DNA of 64,000 bases from Scenedesmus sp. ARA3 (Eukaryota > Chlorophyta > Chlorophyceae > Sphaeropleales > Scenedesmaceae), in assembly GCA_004335835.1 (NCBI GenBank), contig RWJK01001664.1:1-64000 (forward strand), in the 5' to 3' direction. Both the position numbers and the translations under genes were made by a program. This document shows, one piece after another, positions 32,901 to 44,664 of this stretch; position 1 is the first letter of the stretch, and each line of letters begins with the position of its first letter. The notes below the pieces were generated by a model. The model was given only the letters and a program-made list of their open reading frames with translations. It did no database searches and had not been told where the DNA came from.

Positions 32901-35900
32901 ATGTTGACCCAGCGCACAGCAGTTGTTTCCGGCCGTGCAGCGGCCCGCTTCGCTCCAGCGCTGCCCAGTCGTCCTGCACTGCGCTCTGTCGTGCGCCGCT
33001 TCAAGTGCGTGCGGCTAATCAGCTTGTCTTGGCTGCTGCTATTCTGCTGTACAGCAGTGCACCTCATTTCTGGTGGCAGCTGCCACGTGAAAATGCAGCC
33101 AAACCAAGTGCATTGAGCTGTTTACAGAGCAGCAACTACTATTCAAAGATCCTTCCTTCTGACTTTGCTGTTTGACTGTGTCCTGCAGGGAGGAAGACAA
33201 CCTGCATGAGGCTATTGAGGAGGCTGCCTCCCACAAGCAGGGCAAGGTCACTGACACCAAGCTCAGCCCAGAGCAGCTCGAGGAGGTGAGGTTTCAACAT
33301 TACTCATTAGTAACCGATAATAGCTGCCCAGCTAGTGGCTTATAGTAGTGCATTCTAGGGTCCCAACATGCAAGGTAAGGTCACTGACACCAAGCTCAGC
33401 CCAGAGCAGCTCGAGGAGGTGAGACAAGGCAACTGACACCAACAGCTAGCTTATGGCTGCAGCCACAGCCAGTAGCCATAGGCAGTGCTGTATCTGGCGC
33501 CTGTAGCAATGCTTCTGACAGCCGAGATCAAGCTGAAACATCCCAAGGTGCAAGCTGGTGGGGATGCGGGTATCATCTCTTGCTGTGCTCCCGCCAGCTT
33601 TATTGTTGCAATGTTGGCACATCCTCTCACGGTTCTGGCCTGTGCCGGCTTTAGGTGGTGCCAGGACGCACATGCAACTGCCTTCTCTGTCTTTCAGTCA
33701 TTGGCAACGGTCTGAGTTTGGTGAAGCAGCTTCTGTTGTTGGTGCTGCGGGCATCCAGCCTGTCGCTCAAGCCTGTGCAATGTTGAAAGCGCGGCCTGAT
33801 CGACAAGCTGAATGCCGGAACTGGGCTTCATCTGTGGCTGCTGCCCACTGCATGGTGCTGGTACCAGCTGCAGTGCAACCACAGAGAAGTGTAGCAGCAG
33901 CCGTGCTCGCATACTGTCTTTGCATGTAATGCCAAGGACAGGATACTGGTGGGCTGGGCATCACAAACAAAGCAACAATTATGCTGCCCTAGTTTCCATT
34001 CAGTAGTAGCTCTTGCAATCTCAGCGAGGTGTCAAGGATAATGCTGGGTTTTTGGCGATGGTGCTGACTGCTGTTGCCTGCTGCTGCCCTGCGCGCTGTG
34101 CACCACCCTTTTACCCTGTCCCCTGCAGGTGTACCGTGCTCCTGCAGGCAAGATCAGTCCCAGGATGGCTGAGATGAGGGCAGACCTGGGCAGCGGTGAG
34201 TGTGGATGTCACAGCACAGCATTACGGTCTTGCCCGTTCCAGACTATGGGTGTGCGTGGTGTGTGCTGCACATTCAGGGCTGACCGTGTGGCTGTTCCAC
34301 TGCACAGCTGCTCTCACACTGGCTCTCCTGTCGCTGCACCCTCCTTGCAGCTGCCTCCGACCCTGCAGTGGCAGAGTATGCCGGCCCCCTGCAGACGCTG
34401 CAGGCCTTTGATGGCCCCATCCCTGAGACCTTCAACGGGCGGCTGTGCATGCTGGCGGTGCCTATTGCCCTGCTGGAGGAGTGGGCACACGCCAACACCA
34501 TGGCGCAGCAGGTACGCCGTTATGGGATCTTTTCTGTTCTGGTTTTGTGTAGATCAGGACTGTGATGTTGGGCGCTCGCACTGCTGGAGGAGTGGTTACA
34601 TGCCAACACCATGGCACAGCAGGTACGTCATAATCCACATGATGCTAACCAAATGTTTACAGGTTTATGTAGGCTGTGCATGCTGGCCGTGCCCATTGCA
34701 CTGCTGGAGGAGTGGGCACACGCAAACACCATGGCACAGCAGGTACATTGTGTGTGAACATATATCAGACTGTAGTATCGGCTGCTTGCACTGTTGGAGG
34801 AGTGGGCGGACGCTAACACCATGGCGCAGCAGGTACGTTGTGTGTAATTGGAGTGTACAGATGATAAAGTTTTGTGTTTAGGGTTGACTATGAGCGCGAT
34901 GTGGAGTGGAGAGGAATGAGATGTCAATTGATCTTCGCATTTTACAACGTCAGGTGCACGGCAGTGTTGCGGTAGCATTATGCAACAGCAATATCATTGT
35001 TGACATTTGTGTGTCTGCAAGTCAAGGTTACGGCATTTGCTTTCAGCCGTGGACAAAAGCTTTTCAGGTTGCTACCACCCATTTCAGCAAAGACACTGGG
35101 CGGCCAGGTGCCACTGCACTCCAGAGATGCTGACGCACAGGGTCTCAGGATAGCAGTGGCATGTGGCAACCAGCCTCTTGCAGCAGTGCCCACAATTGCA
35201 GCCAGTAGTTGCTGTTACAAAGAGGTTGATAGATGAGTAGGACGAGTGTGATGCTTCCAGCTGCTGTGAGGTACGCTCCTCCCCCTATCAACAGACATTA
35301 GTTAAGATTTTCCAGCAAATAGGCTGGCGGCAGTTGAGGCTGCAGCTGCTGAAGGGCATACGCCTGTGTAACACTGGTGCAACCTATGCTCACCAGGCGG
35401 TTGAAGTTCATTTGCTGCTAACAGCGCCCAGTAAGTTGCAGCATAGCAGCTTGCTGCTAGTGCCAGAAGCGAATATGGGTGCTTACCATTGTGCTGTGTC
35501 CTGTTTTGCATTGCAGGTGCAGGCGCACCCGGAGCGCGTGATCGGCATCTCGCTGCTGATCCTCGTCGCCACATGCGTGCCAGTGTTTAAGTAAGTTATT
35601 ATGGGGGATGGTCGATTGTAGTGTGCTGTGTGCAGCATCTTCCTACTCATCCTCATTGCTACATGCATGCCCGTCTGTGCGATTGTGGGGTGCAATTTGC
35701 CCGTCTGTGTGATTGTGTAAGTGCGATTGAGGGGTGCAAAGCTGGAAGCAGTATGCACCTGGCATGCCTGATGCATCAAAGGAGTGCAGTACCATGATGG
35801 AGCAGCTGCTGCACGATGATGTCAATGCTGTATTTGCACAGCAAGCGCGACAGCCGTTGTGAGCAACACCTGAAGCTGCTGCTGCTGCTGTTGCTGCTGC

Positions 35901-36304
35901 TCAGGGGCTACACACGCAAGGAGCCGTTTGCCAACAGCATTTGGTCGCCCATGGCTGAGAACTGGAACGGCAGGTGGGTCACTTGTAATTATCAGTGTCA
36001 GATGATTTGCTCGAGACATTTGTGGGCTGTAGGCTTGCTTTGCTGAGTTATGCTGGCATAATGGCCATGATCATCCTAAACGTACCGGCTGGTGCTCATT
36101 TCATATCTGTACACGTGACTTCTGACAAAGTTGCTGCTGCTCTGCATTGCTGTTGTGTTTCTCAATTTGTACAGGCTGGCCATGCTGGGCTTTGCCGGCA
36201 TGGTGGCAACTGAGATGATCACTGGAGTCAACGTGCTGCAGGCGTGGGGGCTGCAGCCCCTGGCCACCCTGGCATCCACTGTCAACCCCGTCACAGGCCT
36301 GTGA
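32901..36304 (+). CDS. ELIP: ELIP-like three-helix chlorophyll-binding protein
   Basis: Seven exons (32901-33004, 33189-33285, 34129-34195, 34351-34511, 35517-35590, 35905-35973, 36175-36304) join in phase to 233 residues. The first 35 residues are basic and Ala/Ser-rich, a plastid transit peptide. Three membrane helices follow: about 114-136 with PETFNGRLCML, about 147-167 (ERVIGISLLILVATCVPVF), and about 185-210 with AENWNGRLAMLGFAG. Helices 1 and 3 carry the E-x-x-N-G-R motif (Glu115/Asn118/Arg120 and Glu186/Asn189/Arg191) that ligates chlorophyll in the LHC superfamily. Three helices with this spacing mark ELIPs, thylakoid photoprotection proteins made under high light; one- and two-helix relatives (OHP, SEP) would lack helix 1 or 3. 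Exons 2, 4 and 5 are echoed downstream. Confidence 0.87.
33377..33424 (+). repeat. Perfect echo of ELIP exon 2 end
   Basis: About 48 bases encoding KVTDTKLSPEQLEE plus the GTGAG donor are repeated without a mismatch about 90 bases after the true donor. Perfect identity suggests a recent duplication. Confidence 0.95.
34565..34850 (+). repeat. Three echoes of ELIP exon 4 end
   Basis: The end of exon 4, encoding CMLAVPIALLEEWAHANTMA and the CAG|GTACG donor, recurs at about 34573-34630, 34672-34750 and 34780-34840. The middle copy is longest and includes LCMLAVPIALLEEW. All are downstream of the true exon and keep a GTAC donor. Confidence 0.93.
35637..35690 (+). repeat. Echo of ELIP exon 5 end
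   Basis: The bases encoding LLILVATCVPV are repeated with about 80 percent identity roughly 50 bases after the true donor. Confidence 0.8.
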
Positions 36305-37570
36305 TTTGCGTGTTTGAATCCTTGCAAAACAGTGTGAAAGAAGTTGGTAGGATTGATCCAGCATTGCCATCTTGGGCTGTCCATGAGGGTATAGCCCACG
36401 GAGGCTTTGCTCTGTTGGACGTTCCATGATAATCATGCACGGACCGTGTGCACACGTGTGTGCATACTGTTTCTCGGGCCAGACAAGGTGATCTGAAGGG
36501 TAGTCCGGATGAAAACAGTGTATTGTGAAGTGCAGTTGGTTCTTGCGCGGGGGTATGCGAGTTGTGAAGTTGCTGTGGAGCAGTACTTTGTTTTGGTTGG
36601 TGGTGACGCATGTCACATATGGTGCTGATGGTACAGCAATGCTAAGATCGGTTGGTGAATTGTGCGATCAATTTTGGCGCAGTGATGCGAAAGAGGAGCG
36701 ACAGCGAGTGTGGCAGTGCATGGCCGGCACAGCACGAAGTATATGCAAGGCAGGAAGATGAGGAAGGGAGAGGATGGTGCACGTTGGTGACAGAGAGCAG
36801 GAATGCTCAGAGGAGGACTCTGATTACGGTTGTGATTAGGGTTTGCACCAGTGCTGCCAGGCTTGGATTCTGATAGCATGATGTTGGTCAGCAGCAGCAC
36901 CTCCCTCAATGGATAGGGGATGGTGACGTGAAGCTTTGAACAAGTTACCAAGTCCGAGATGGCAATTTTTGATCCATTTGCATACGATGAGAAAAATATG
37001 TGTACACGTGGCTGGCACTGTCAGTGCAGCAGAAAAGGCCAGAAAATGGTCCTAACTGTCACCCTGATGCCTTCACATCCCGCATGACGGCACCACAGCA
37101 CCACATAACCAGTGGACAGATGACCCAGAACAGCAGCAAACAAGTAGCACAAGCGTTATCAACCACATTGAAGGTACTAGTACAACTGGCGCACAGTCAC
37201 TGTGCAGTAGTACTGCTGTTTGTTTGTTGCTCTCCGGCATTGCCACATAATGCCTAAACAACAGCCAAGGGCACTCTTCAAATAGCAGCACACAACCAAT
37301 TTCAACATGCCCTGCGCCAACAAAGGGTAACATTATAATGATGATGGCATGCCGTTGCTCTCCGGCATTGCCACATAATGCCTAACCACCTTTGCATCCG
37401 TGCTGCGCCACACAGCTGCAAAACAGCCTGCTGAGTTATCACACTGCAACTGCTTGCACCTGCTGCATTGCAGCAGGCCAACCTGTATAACAGGCAACAA
37501 AGGACACTCGCCAAACAGCAAGCAGCAGAAACAGTCCCAAGGCCACCTGCGCCAGCTGCTGAACCGCTGA
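36305..37570. other. Convergent intergenic region
   Basis: ELIP (+) ends on the left; the echo tail of the LRR gene (-) begins on the right. No gene is seen. A motif of about 30 bases (CTCTCCGGCATTGCCACATAATGCCTAA) occurs twice, near 37231 and 37355, inside a longer imperfect duplication. Confidence 0.5.
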
Positions 37571-38265
37571 TTACATCCGAACCCGCGCTGTGTGACGCAG
37601 CACAGCTGCGACTGCCTGCGCAGACACCCCGTGCAGGTCTGGCGGACACAGTTGCCTCAACTGCCCCAGCCGGCTCAGGTGCTGCACACAAAACAGGCAA
37701 CAGCACTCACAAATCAATGCAGTGCAACCCAGCTTCAAGGCTGCTTGGCATGCGCACAGAACAATTGCGCAGCCTGAGCCAGCTGCCATAACACAATATA
37801 CAATTACCTCCCAATATGTGCTGTGTGCTGCAGCACAGCTGCGACAGCCTGCGAAGGCATGCCCTCAACGTCTGGCGGCCACAGCGACCGCAATTGCCGT
37901 AGCTGGTGGCTCAGCTCCCCCACTCCCCTGTCAGTCAGGCCGTGGCAGAAATCAATCTCCAGCCCTACAAGGTATCTGCACAACAAACAAACAACAACAC
38001 TCCGATATCATGCTTTGCATTTTTCATGCTAGGCTGTCCATCTCTACAATGCAGCGCGAAACCCGTTCCAAGGCGACCTGGGCCAGCTGCCAAACCCCCT
38101 CAACACCGCATCCCTGACGTGCGGCGCAGCACAGGTGCGACAGCCTGCGGAGATATGCCCTCAACGTCTGGCGGCCACAGGTGCCTCAACTGCCGCAGCC
38201 TGCTCAGCTGCCCCAATCCCCTGTCAGTCAGTCCGTGGCAGAAACCAACCTCCAGCTCTTTAAGG
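37571..38265 (-). repeat. Three decaying echoes of the LRR gene's 3' end
   Basis: Past the stop codon of the LRR gene, three further copies of its last segment follow in order. The nearest (38265-38100) encodes FCHGLTDRGLGQLSRLRQLR and ends RRTSGMRC and stop. The second (about 37980-37804) encodes FCHGLTDRGVGELS and ends QHTAHIGR and stop. The third (about 37680-37571) keeps only QLRQLCPPDL to RHTARVRM. The first two begin after a TTGTGCAG acceptor-like site preceded by a TTGTTTGTTG tract. They could serve as alternative terminal exons or be relics. Confidence 0.9.
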
Positions 38266-38349
38266 TATCTGCACAACAAACAACAACACTCCAAAACAAT
38301 GCAGCGCGAAACCCGCTCCAAGGCGACCCGGGCCAGCTGCCGACTCCCC

Positions 38350-40341
38350 TCAACACCGCAACCCTGACGTGCGGCGCAGCACAGCTCTGACAGCCTGCGA
38401 AGAGATCCCCTCAACATCTGGCGGCCACAGGTGCCTCAACTGCCGCAGCCGACTCAGCTGCTGCACTCCCCTGTCAGTTAGGCCGTGGCAGAAGTCCAGC
38501 TCTAGCTTTGTCAGCTGCGGCAGTGCCCTGGACACTGCAACCAAGCTTGCATCACTGATGGTGTGGTTGTCACTCAAACTGAGCTGCTGCAGGCCTGTCA
38601 GGGCCATCACTAAGTTGAAACAAGCAGCGTCATCAAAGTCGCAGCTTGACAGGGCTAAGTTTGTCAGCTGCGTCAGCACTGTCAGCGGCTCAAGTGACTC
38701 GAGGCTCAGCCCTTTGCACTTCAGAGCCAAGCTCCGTAAGTGGCGCAGGCTGGCAATGGCAGCGGTGACAGGCAGCATCTTCAGCGACGCGATATGATTC
38801 GGCTGCGTCAGCTGCTCCCATGTTTGCTCAAGCTCTGCAGGCAGCTGCCCTGGCAGCAGCAGCACCTCCTGCTGCTCTGCTGCACCCTGCTGCTGCTGCT
38901 GCATGCCTGGCTGCAAAGCAGCCGCGGCCGCGGCCGCTGCTGCTGCTGCTGGCTCCTGCAGCAGCAGGCGGTCTGTTGGCTCTGTGCACTGCAGCTCTAG
39001 CTCTTGCAGCTCACACAGCGACGCCAGCACACCAGCCAAGTCAGTAGGCGTCACAGGCAGTGCGCTCACCTCCGGCGATGGGTGGAAGTATAGGAATTGC
39101 ATGCTCAAGCACGTCAGCCGCGACAGCTGCCTGATGTGCTGCATCGTCGCTGCCTGCATGCACCCTGGCTGCAACCCGTCGATGCGCAGCGAGCGCAGCT
39201 GCCCCGCTAGCAGCGGCCACACAGCTGCTACTGCGTCTACTGCGGCTGCTGTTGCCACTGCGTCTGCTTCGCCTACCTCGTCTGCGAGGTGCCCAAACAT
39301 GTAGTCGAGCCCTAGATGTGTCAGGCCTGGCAAGCTTGACAGCTGGCTCAGCTCTGCTGCATTGGCAACAGCTGCTGCGCTGCGGCACCAGGTGAGGTCT
39401 AGGTGCTGCAGCTGCTTGCAGCCCAACACTGCTGCTAAGCTTCCGCCAGCGTCTAGCTCTAGCTCCAATAGCTGCTGTGGAAGCTGCGATGCAGTGTTTG
39501 CTTGAGCGTTGTACGCGCCCAGCTTTGTCAGTGCTGTCAAGTGCATAAGCTGCAGCTGTGGCAGCGCATCATGCTCAAAATACATGTGCATCTCTAATGC
39601 CTTGAGCTGTGTCGGCAACTGCAGTTGCAGCTGCTCAAACTGCGCTGTGCTGAAACAGGATCTTGACTGCAGCTCCAGGTGTGTTAGTGCTGTCAGTGCT
39701 GGCAGCACATGCTGCAGCTGCTCTGCTGACAGCACTGGCGCAAGCACCAGCGACTGCAGCTGGCTGAATGCTGCTATACATGCCATGCCTGCAGTTTTGA
39801 GGCTGCGGGACAGGCTGCATGGCCCCTTCAAGTGCAGGCTCAGCAGCTTGCTGCTGGGCACTGCTTGCAGCAATGCATCAGCTGAATCTTCAGCAGGCAG
39901 CAGCTGCAGTGCCCGCAGCTGCATGCTACCCTGGTCACGCTGCTGCTGCTGCTTCTGCTGCTTCTGCTGCAGCTGCACCAGTGCTGCTGCAATGCAGAGC
40001 TGCGCCTCTTCCAGCTGGTTTTCTGCAGTCTCACCATAAAAGCCGTACATGGATGGCTCCTGATGATGGTATCCAGGCAGGATGCTTAGGCACCCCATCA
40101 GCTGCCCATACTTTAAAATCCATGCCGCGAAGCACTGCGTGTGCTGGCTGCTGCTGGTGGTAAAGCTGACATCGAGTAGGCCCCGAACTTGCTGCAGTAC
40201 TGCTGCTCGCATGGCCTTGCTGGTGCAGCAGAGCTGGAGCACTGCCCGCAGGTCTGTGTGCACGCTGCTGTGTTGTAGCACCAGGGGCAGCACTGGTGAT
40301 TGGAGCAGGACTGCTTGCTGATCTACTGCAAGGGTTAACAT
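38350..40341 (-). CDS. Leucine-rich-repeat protein with F-box-like N-terminus
   Basis: A single open frame of 663 residues. Residues 14-50 (LPLVLQHSSVHTDLRAVLQL and following) resemble an F-box helix pair or a related N-cap. From about 150 onward there are irregular leucine-rich repeats of 22-26 residues (patterns such as LQSLVLAP, LTHLELQS, LTKLGAYN, LQHLDLTWC), interrupted by poly-Ala and poly-Gln runs. The last repeats read LTKLELDFCHGLTDRGVQQL, the AMN1/FBXL type of cysteine-containing repeat. Substrate choice for a ubiquitin ligase is the usual role of FBXL proteins, but the F-box assignment is weak and the function stays open. The ATG chosen is the first in frame; an acceptor-like TTGCAG at 40326 allows an alternative start from an upstream exon. 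The 3' end is echoed downstream. Confidence 0.78.
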   Translation of the reverse strand: MLTLAVDQQAVLLQSPVLPLVLQHSSVHTDLRAVLQLCCTSKAMRAAVLQQVRGLLDVSFTTSSSQHTQCFAAWILKYGQLMGCLSILPGYHHQEPSMYGFYGETAENQLEEAQLCIAAALVQLQQKQQKQQQQRDQGSMQLRALQLLPAEDSADALLQAVPSSKLLSLHLKGPCSLSRSLKTAGMACIAAFSQLQSLVLAPVLSAEQLQHVLPALTALTHLELQSRSCFSTAQFEQLQLQLPTQLKALEMHMYFEHDALPQLQLMHLTALTKLGAYNAQANTASQLPQQLLELELDAGGSLAAVLGCKQLQHLDLTWCRSAAAVANAAELSQLSSLPGLTHLGLDYMFGHLADEVGEADAVATAAAVDAVAAVWPLLAGQLRSLRIDGLQPGCMQAATMQHIRQLSRLTCLSMQFLYFHPSPEVSALPVTPTDLAGVLASLCELQELELQCTEPTDRLLLQEPAAAAAAAAAAALQPGMQQQQQGAAEQQEVLLLPGQLPAELEQTWEQLTQPNHIASLKMLPVTAAIASLRHLRSLALKCKGLSLESLEPLTVLTQLTNLALSSCDFDDAACFNLVMALTGLQQLSLSDNHTISDASLVAVSRALPQLTKLELDFCHGLTDRGVQQLSRLRQLRHLWPPDVEGISSQAVRAVLRRTSGLRC

Positions 40342-41033
40342 AACAGCAACAGCAACATAGCAGCTATTATAAGATAGTCTGCTGCAACCAGCCTCGTCTA
40401 ATACGTATGTCAGGTGGGTGTGCTTGTAATGGGAGTGAGTTGCTGCTGCTCTGCTGCTAACAGCTGCTGCTGTTGTCACCAGAAGCTCAAGCACGGCTTT
40501 CAGCTGCAGTGGGTTACAGCAGACTTAGGCAACCCAACGGTGTGTGATCCAACGGCTGCTGCTTGCTCTGACAGCGCTTATGGCTTACCTGGAGGCATGC
40601 TCGACTGCTGCTCCTGCACACCCAACTGCAGTTGGAAGAGGCAACCAGGAACTATACTATCGTTCAAGCCAGCTGAAAACCGCTTTACGTGCCACTCAAG
40701 TGAACGTGACTCCCTGTTCCGAAATTTGAAAAGCGTGCTCTCAAACTGCCGATGAATTGCAGTGATGCTGTGCAGATCCAGCCGATTAACACCTTCTCAC
40801 GGCCAGTATCAAGTATGGCGTGTCGCACACTCAACCAAGCCCTGAACAACGCCCTCAGGGCAACACCCCTGCCAGTGTCATGACACTTTCAATTTACACT
40901 TCCTCCCAACTGCTCCAAACTGCAAGGATGGAAGAGGGCATGAAGGGGACGTGCAGGCATGCACTTACATAATTCAAACGCCGCCTGGTTTACTCGTTTC
41001 ACCGTAAACCGTCGGTGCCAAGGTTCTAGAGGC
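40342..41033. other. Intergenic region between two minus-strand genes
   Basis: It should contain the LRR gene promoter and the HEATR6-like 3' UTR. No other gene is visible. Confidence 0.5.
40965..40969 (-). terminator. Possible TGTAA poly(A) signal for the HEATR6-like gene
   Basis: TGTAA on the minus strand lies about 65 bases after the HEATR6-like stop codon. TGTAA is the usual green-algal polyadenylation signal. Five bases are easily matched by chance, so position is the main support. Confidence 0.45.
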
Positions 41034-42123
41034 CTATGCGCTCAGCACGCTATTCCCTGCAGAACCCCACAGCAAACTCAACCCACGCAGTGCTGCTGCA
41101 GCTGAGGAGTGCAGCCCTCCATCTGCCGCACTTTCAACTGCTACTGGCGCGGCTGCAGCTGCAGCTGCACCTGCTGGCTGCTGTGCTCCCTTGACTTCCT
41201 GACTGCTAGTCAGAGGCCTTGGTCCGCTGCTGCTGTTGCTGTTGCAGCCTTCCTGCTGCCCAAAAGGATCATTTGGCAGCTGGCCGTGTGCACCATCAGC
41301 TGATGCTGTATCCTGCACTTGACCTGGCAGTCCCCTCTGCTGCTGCTGCCTGGGTTTATCGCTGGTGTGGCTGATAGTCAACCCCTTCACAGCTCCCTGC
41401 AGCTGCCCTGCTCCCTCAACTGCCTCAGCATCAGCATCCGCAGCAGGCACGCCTGCCCGTGCCACCAGCTGCAGCAGCTGCTGCTTGCGGCGCTGCAGGG
41501 GCTGCTTCAGGCGTGGCACGTCTGACTGCTGCAGCAGGCTCAGCAGGTGCAGCAGGCTGGTCTGCAGCTGCGCAGCCAGGCCAGGAATGTACCTGTGCAG
41601 TGCGGCAGTGCGGCAGGCAACAGGACGTCAACAACAGCAGGACACCATGTTGCAGGAAGGGCAAGAAAGAAATACGCTGCCAGCCCAAGCCGCAGGCTCA
41701 GCAGGTGCAGCAGGCTGGCCTGCAGCTGGGCAGACAGCCCAGGAATATACCTACGCAATGCAGCAGCATGGGGCATCATAGCAGGCAGCCAACTGTCAAG
41801 CGCAGCTCAAAAGCACAATACCACAGCAGCATAGTTGGGTTATGCTGCCAGCCAGCGCATTCCCCCGGTCACCAGCAAAATGACCCAATGAAGCAATGGG
41901 TGCACAAACAGCGTACCTGAAATTAGGAAAGGAGCCGCCCTCCTCAGCACCAGCACCAGCACCAGCAGCCTGCACTGCTGCTGCTGCTGCTGTTGCCTTC
42001 CAAGGCATCCAGCGCTGCCAGCAGCACTACCCATAGCCCCCAGTGACAAGAAAACCCAAATCAATCACTGAATGCACAAACCACACGAAAGCGCACCTGA
42101 AGTTGGGGAAGGAGCCATCATCG

Positions 42124-42155
<32 letters not shown>

Positions 42156-44630
42156 TGCAGGACCACCACTGCTCGCCTCAGCACTGCTGCTGCTGCTGCT
42201 GCTGCTGTTGCCTTCCAGAGCATCTAGTGCTGCCAGCAGCACCAGCACAGCATCAGCAAAGCACTCCCCATAGCCCTGCCTGCTACCGACGGCCGCCAGC
42301 GCTGCTGCTGCGTGCGTTTTGATCTTGAGGTTGCTGCTGTCGCGCACCAGCACGATGAGTACTAGCAGCAGCGAAGGGATGGCAGCGGTCACCTGAGCGG
42401 CAGCAGCAGCAGCAGCAAACAGCGCATACGGCAGCATGCACGGCGATTCAGGCTAGACCGAGAGACCAAGAGGTTTGATGTCACCAAGCAGAGCCAAATC
42501 ATGCAGGCAGTGGTCCGGCATCAGCAGCATCACTGCAGCAGGGATGCGTAAGCACACACATGACCACAATTATATAGTTTCACATCAAGAGGCACATAAC
42601 AGCGTCACTGCTCACCTCAGGACGTGGGTGTAGGCAGCTGTTCTGCAGCAGCCCCGCTGCAGCATACGCCGCATTCCACACCACCTTGGGGCTGCGGGAC
42701 GCCAAACAGGACTGCAGCTGACCCACTGCGCTGCGCAGCCAGCCGGGTAGCCACGCCAAGCCAACGTCTGCTCTGCAACTGTCTCCGCCTGCTTCTGCAG
42801 CAGCAACTGCTGTACTGGCGGTACCATCAGCGCTGGCTGCAATACTGCTGCTGCTGCTGCTACTGCTTGCGAGACCCCAGTCGGGTTGCCAGCCAGCCAG
42901 CAGCGCGCCGACCGCGCGGATGCCATTTGCCCGCACCTTTTCACTGTCAGCAGCAGCAGCGAGTGACGCCTCGCACAGCACCTGCAGCGCTGGCGCAGAA
43001 ACAGCAACAGCGCCGTCACGCGCGTCCCTTACTGCTGCTGCTGAAGTGCTGCTGCTGCCACCGCTAGCTTTCAGAGCATCGCATGCATTGGCTAACGCCC
43101 ATGACGCACTGAGCCGCACCGATACAGTACTGTCCCTCACGCACTTTCCCAGCGGCAGCAGCAGGGACTCCTGCAGCTGCTGCTGCCGCTCCACATTCAG
43201 CATCCCAGGCAGCAGCACGAGGCTGCCCAGCACTTTACATGCTGCTGCTCTGGCAGCCGCAGCGCTGTCTCCCTGTGCAGCTTTGGCTGTAGCGGCCAGC
43301 AGCTGCTGCTGCAGCGCTCCTGGCAGTGCCAGCCACACTGCAGGCGGAATGTCTGCAGTGACAGCAGCTGCTGCGGAGCGGATCATGTAAGAAGGGTGCT
43401 GCTGCAGCTGATCTGACAGCAGCAGCTGCAGCGCCTCAACCCACAGCTGCACAAGGGCGTGCGCTGTGCTCTGCTGGCGAGCTGAGGCATTGCTGTCGAC
43501 GATGGCGCTGCTGCTAGCACTTGCACTTGCGTGACTAGTTGCTGCTGCTGCGGTGTCCTGCAAGCCAGCCAGCTTGGCTGCTGCTGCCAGCCAGTCACCT
43601 ACAAGCTTTACTGCATGCTGCGCTGCTTTATCTTCAGGGCTGGTGCTAGCAGAGACCTCATCAGTGCCGTTAATGCTGCTGCTGCCACCCCTGCTGCTGC
43701 TGCTGCCGCCGTTGGCCACAGGCGTGCCCCTAGGCGTCCTAGGCACCTGCTGCGTTGCTGCTAGGCTGCACTGGACAGCAGCCAGCACTGCTGCCCAGCT
43801 AGGATAGGCCACATTGCTGCTGCTGCTGCTGCTGCTGCTGCTAGGAGTTGATGCACTGCCCGGCAGTGCTGCTGGGTAGTTGATGCAGCAGCCTCGCAGG
43901 GCAGCAAGGGCTTCAATGCGCAGCAGCGGCTTTGGCGAGACAGCAGCAGCCAGCAAGCCTGCCACCAGGCTGGAAGCTTCGCTGCTGCTGCTGCTGCTGC
44001 TATATGGCGCGTCTGCTGACATGCCAGCACAGTGATGTGCACTGCTGCAGCTGTTGCTCGGCAGCATGAGCCGCGGCACTGCAGCCTCACTACTGCTGCT
44101 ACCCGCCCGCTGTTGCGGTTGTGGTTGCGACGCGCTCCCTGCCGCTGCTGCTGCTGCTGCTGCTGCAGCTTTGTTTTGTTTCAGCCATGCTGCAAGTGCA
44201 GCACTAGGCTTCTTGGTAGATAGAGCTTGTGCTAGCACCGCCACTGCTGCTGCAGTAGCTGCAGACACCTCTTCTGGTGCCAGAGCGCTGCTGCTGCTGC
44301 TGCTGCTGCTGGTACCAGCAGCAGCGCCTGCTGCTGCAACTGTGTCATGCTGCTGCAGGTGTTGCCACAGCCCCCATGTCGCCCCCACTACATCTACCAA
44401 AAGGTGACCTGGTAGCCTGTCATATGGCGCTACAGCTACCAGCACGGATAGCACGCGCAGCAGCGAGCATAGCAGCGCACCTGAAGGCACCAGGATCTCC
44501 TGCTGCTGCTGCTGCTGCCCTTGCTGCTGCTGCTGTGCTGGTCTGGCTCCCTGCACTGCTGCCAGCAAGCCTGCGTGCAGCGCTAGCAGCATGTGTCCCA
44601 GCGATGTGGACACTGTCGTGAAGCCTCTGC

Positions 44631-44664
<34 letters not shown>

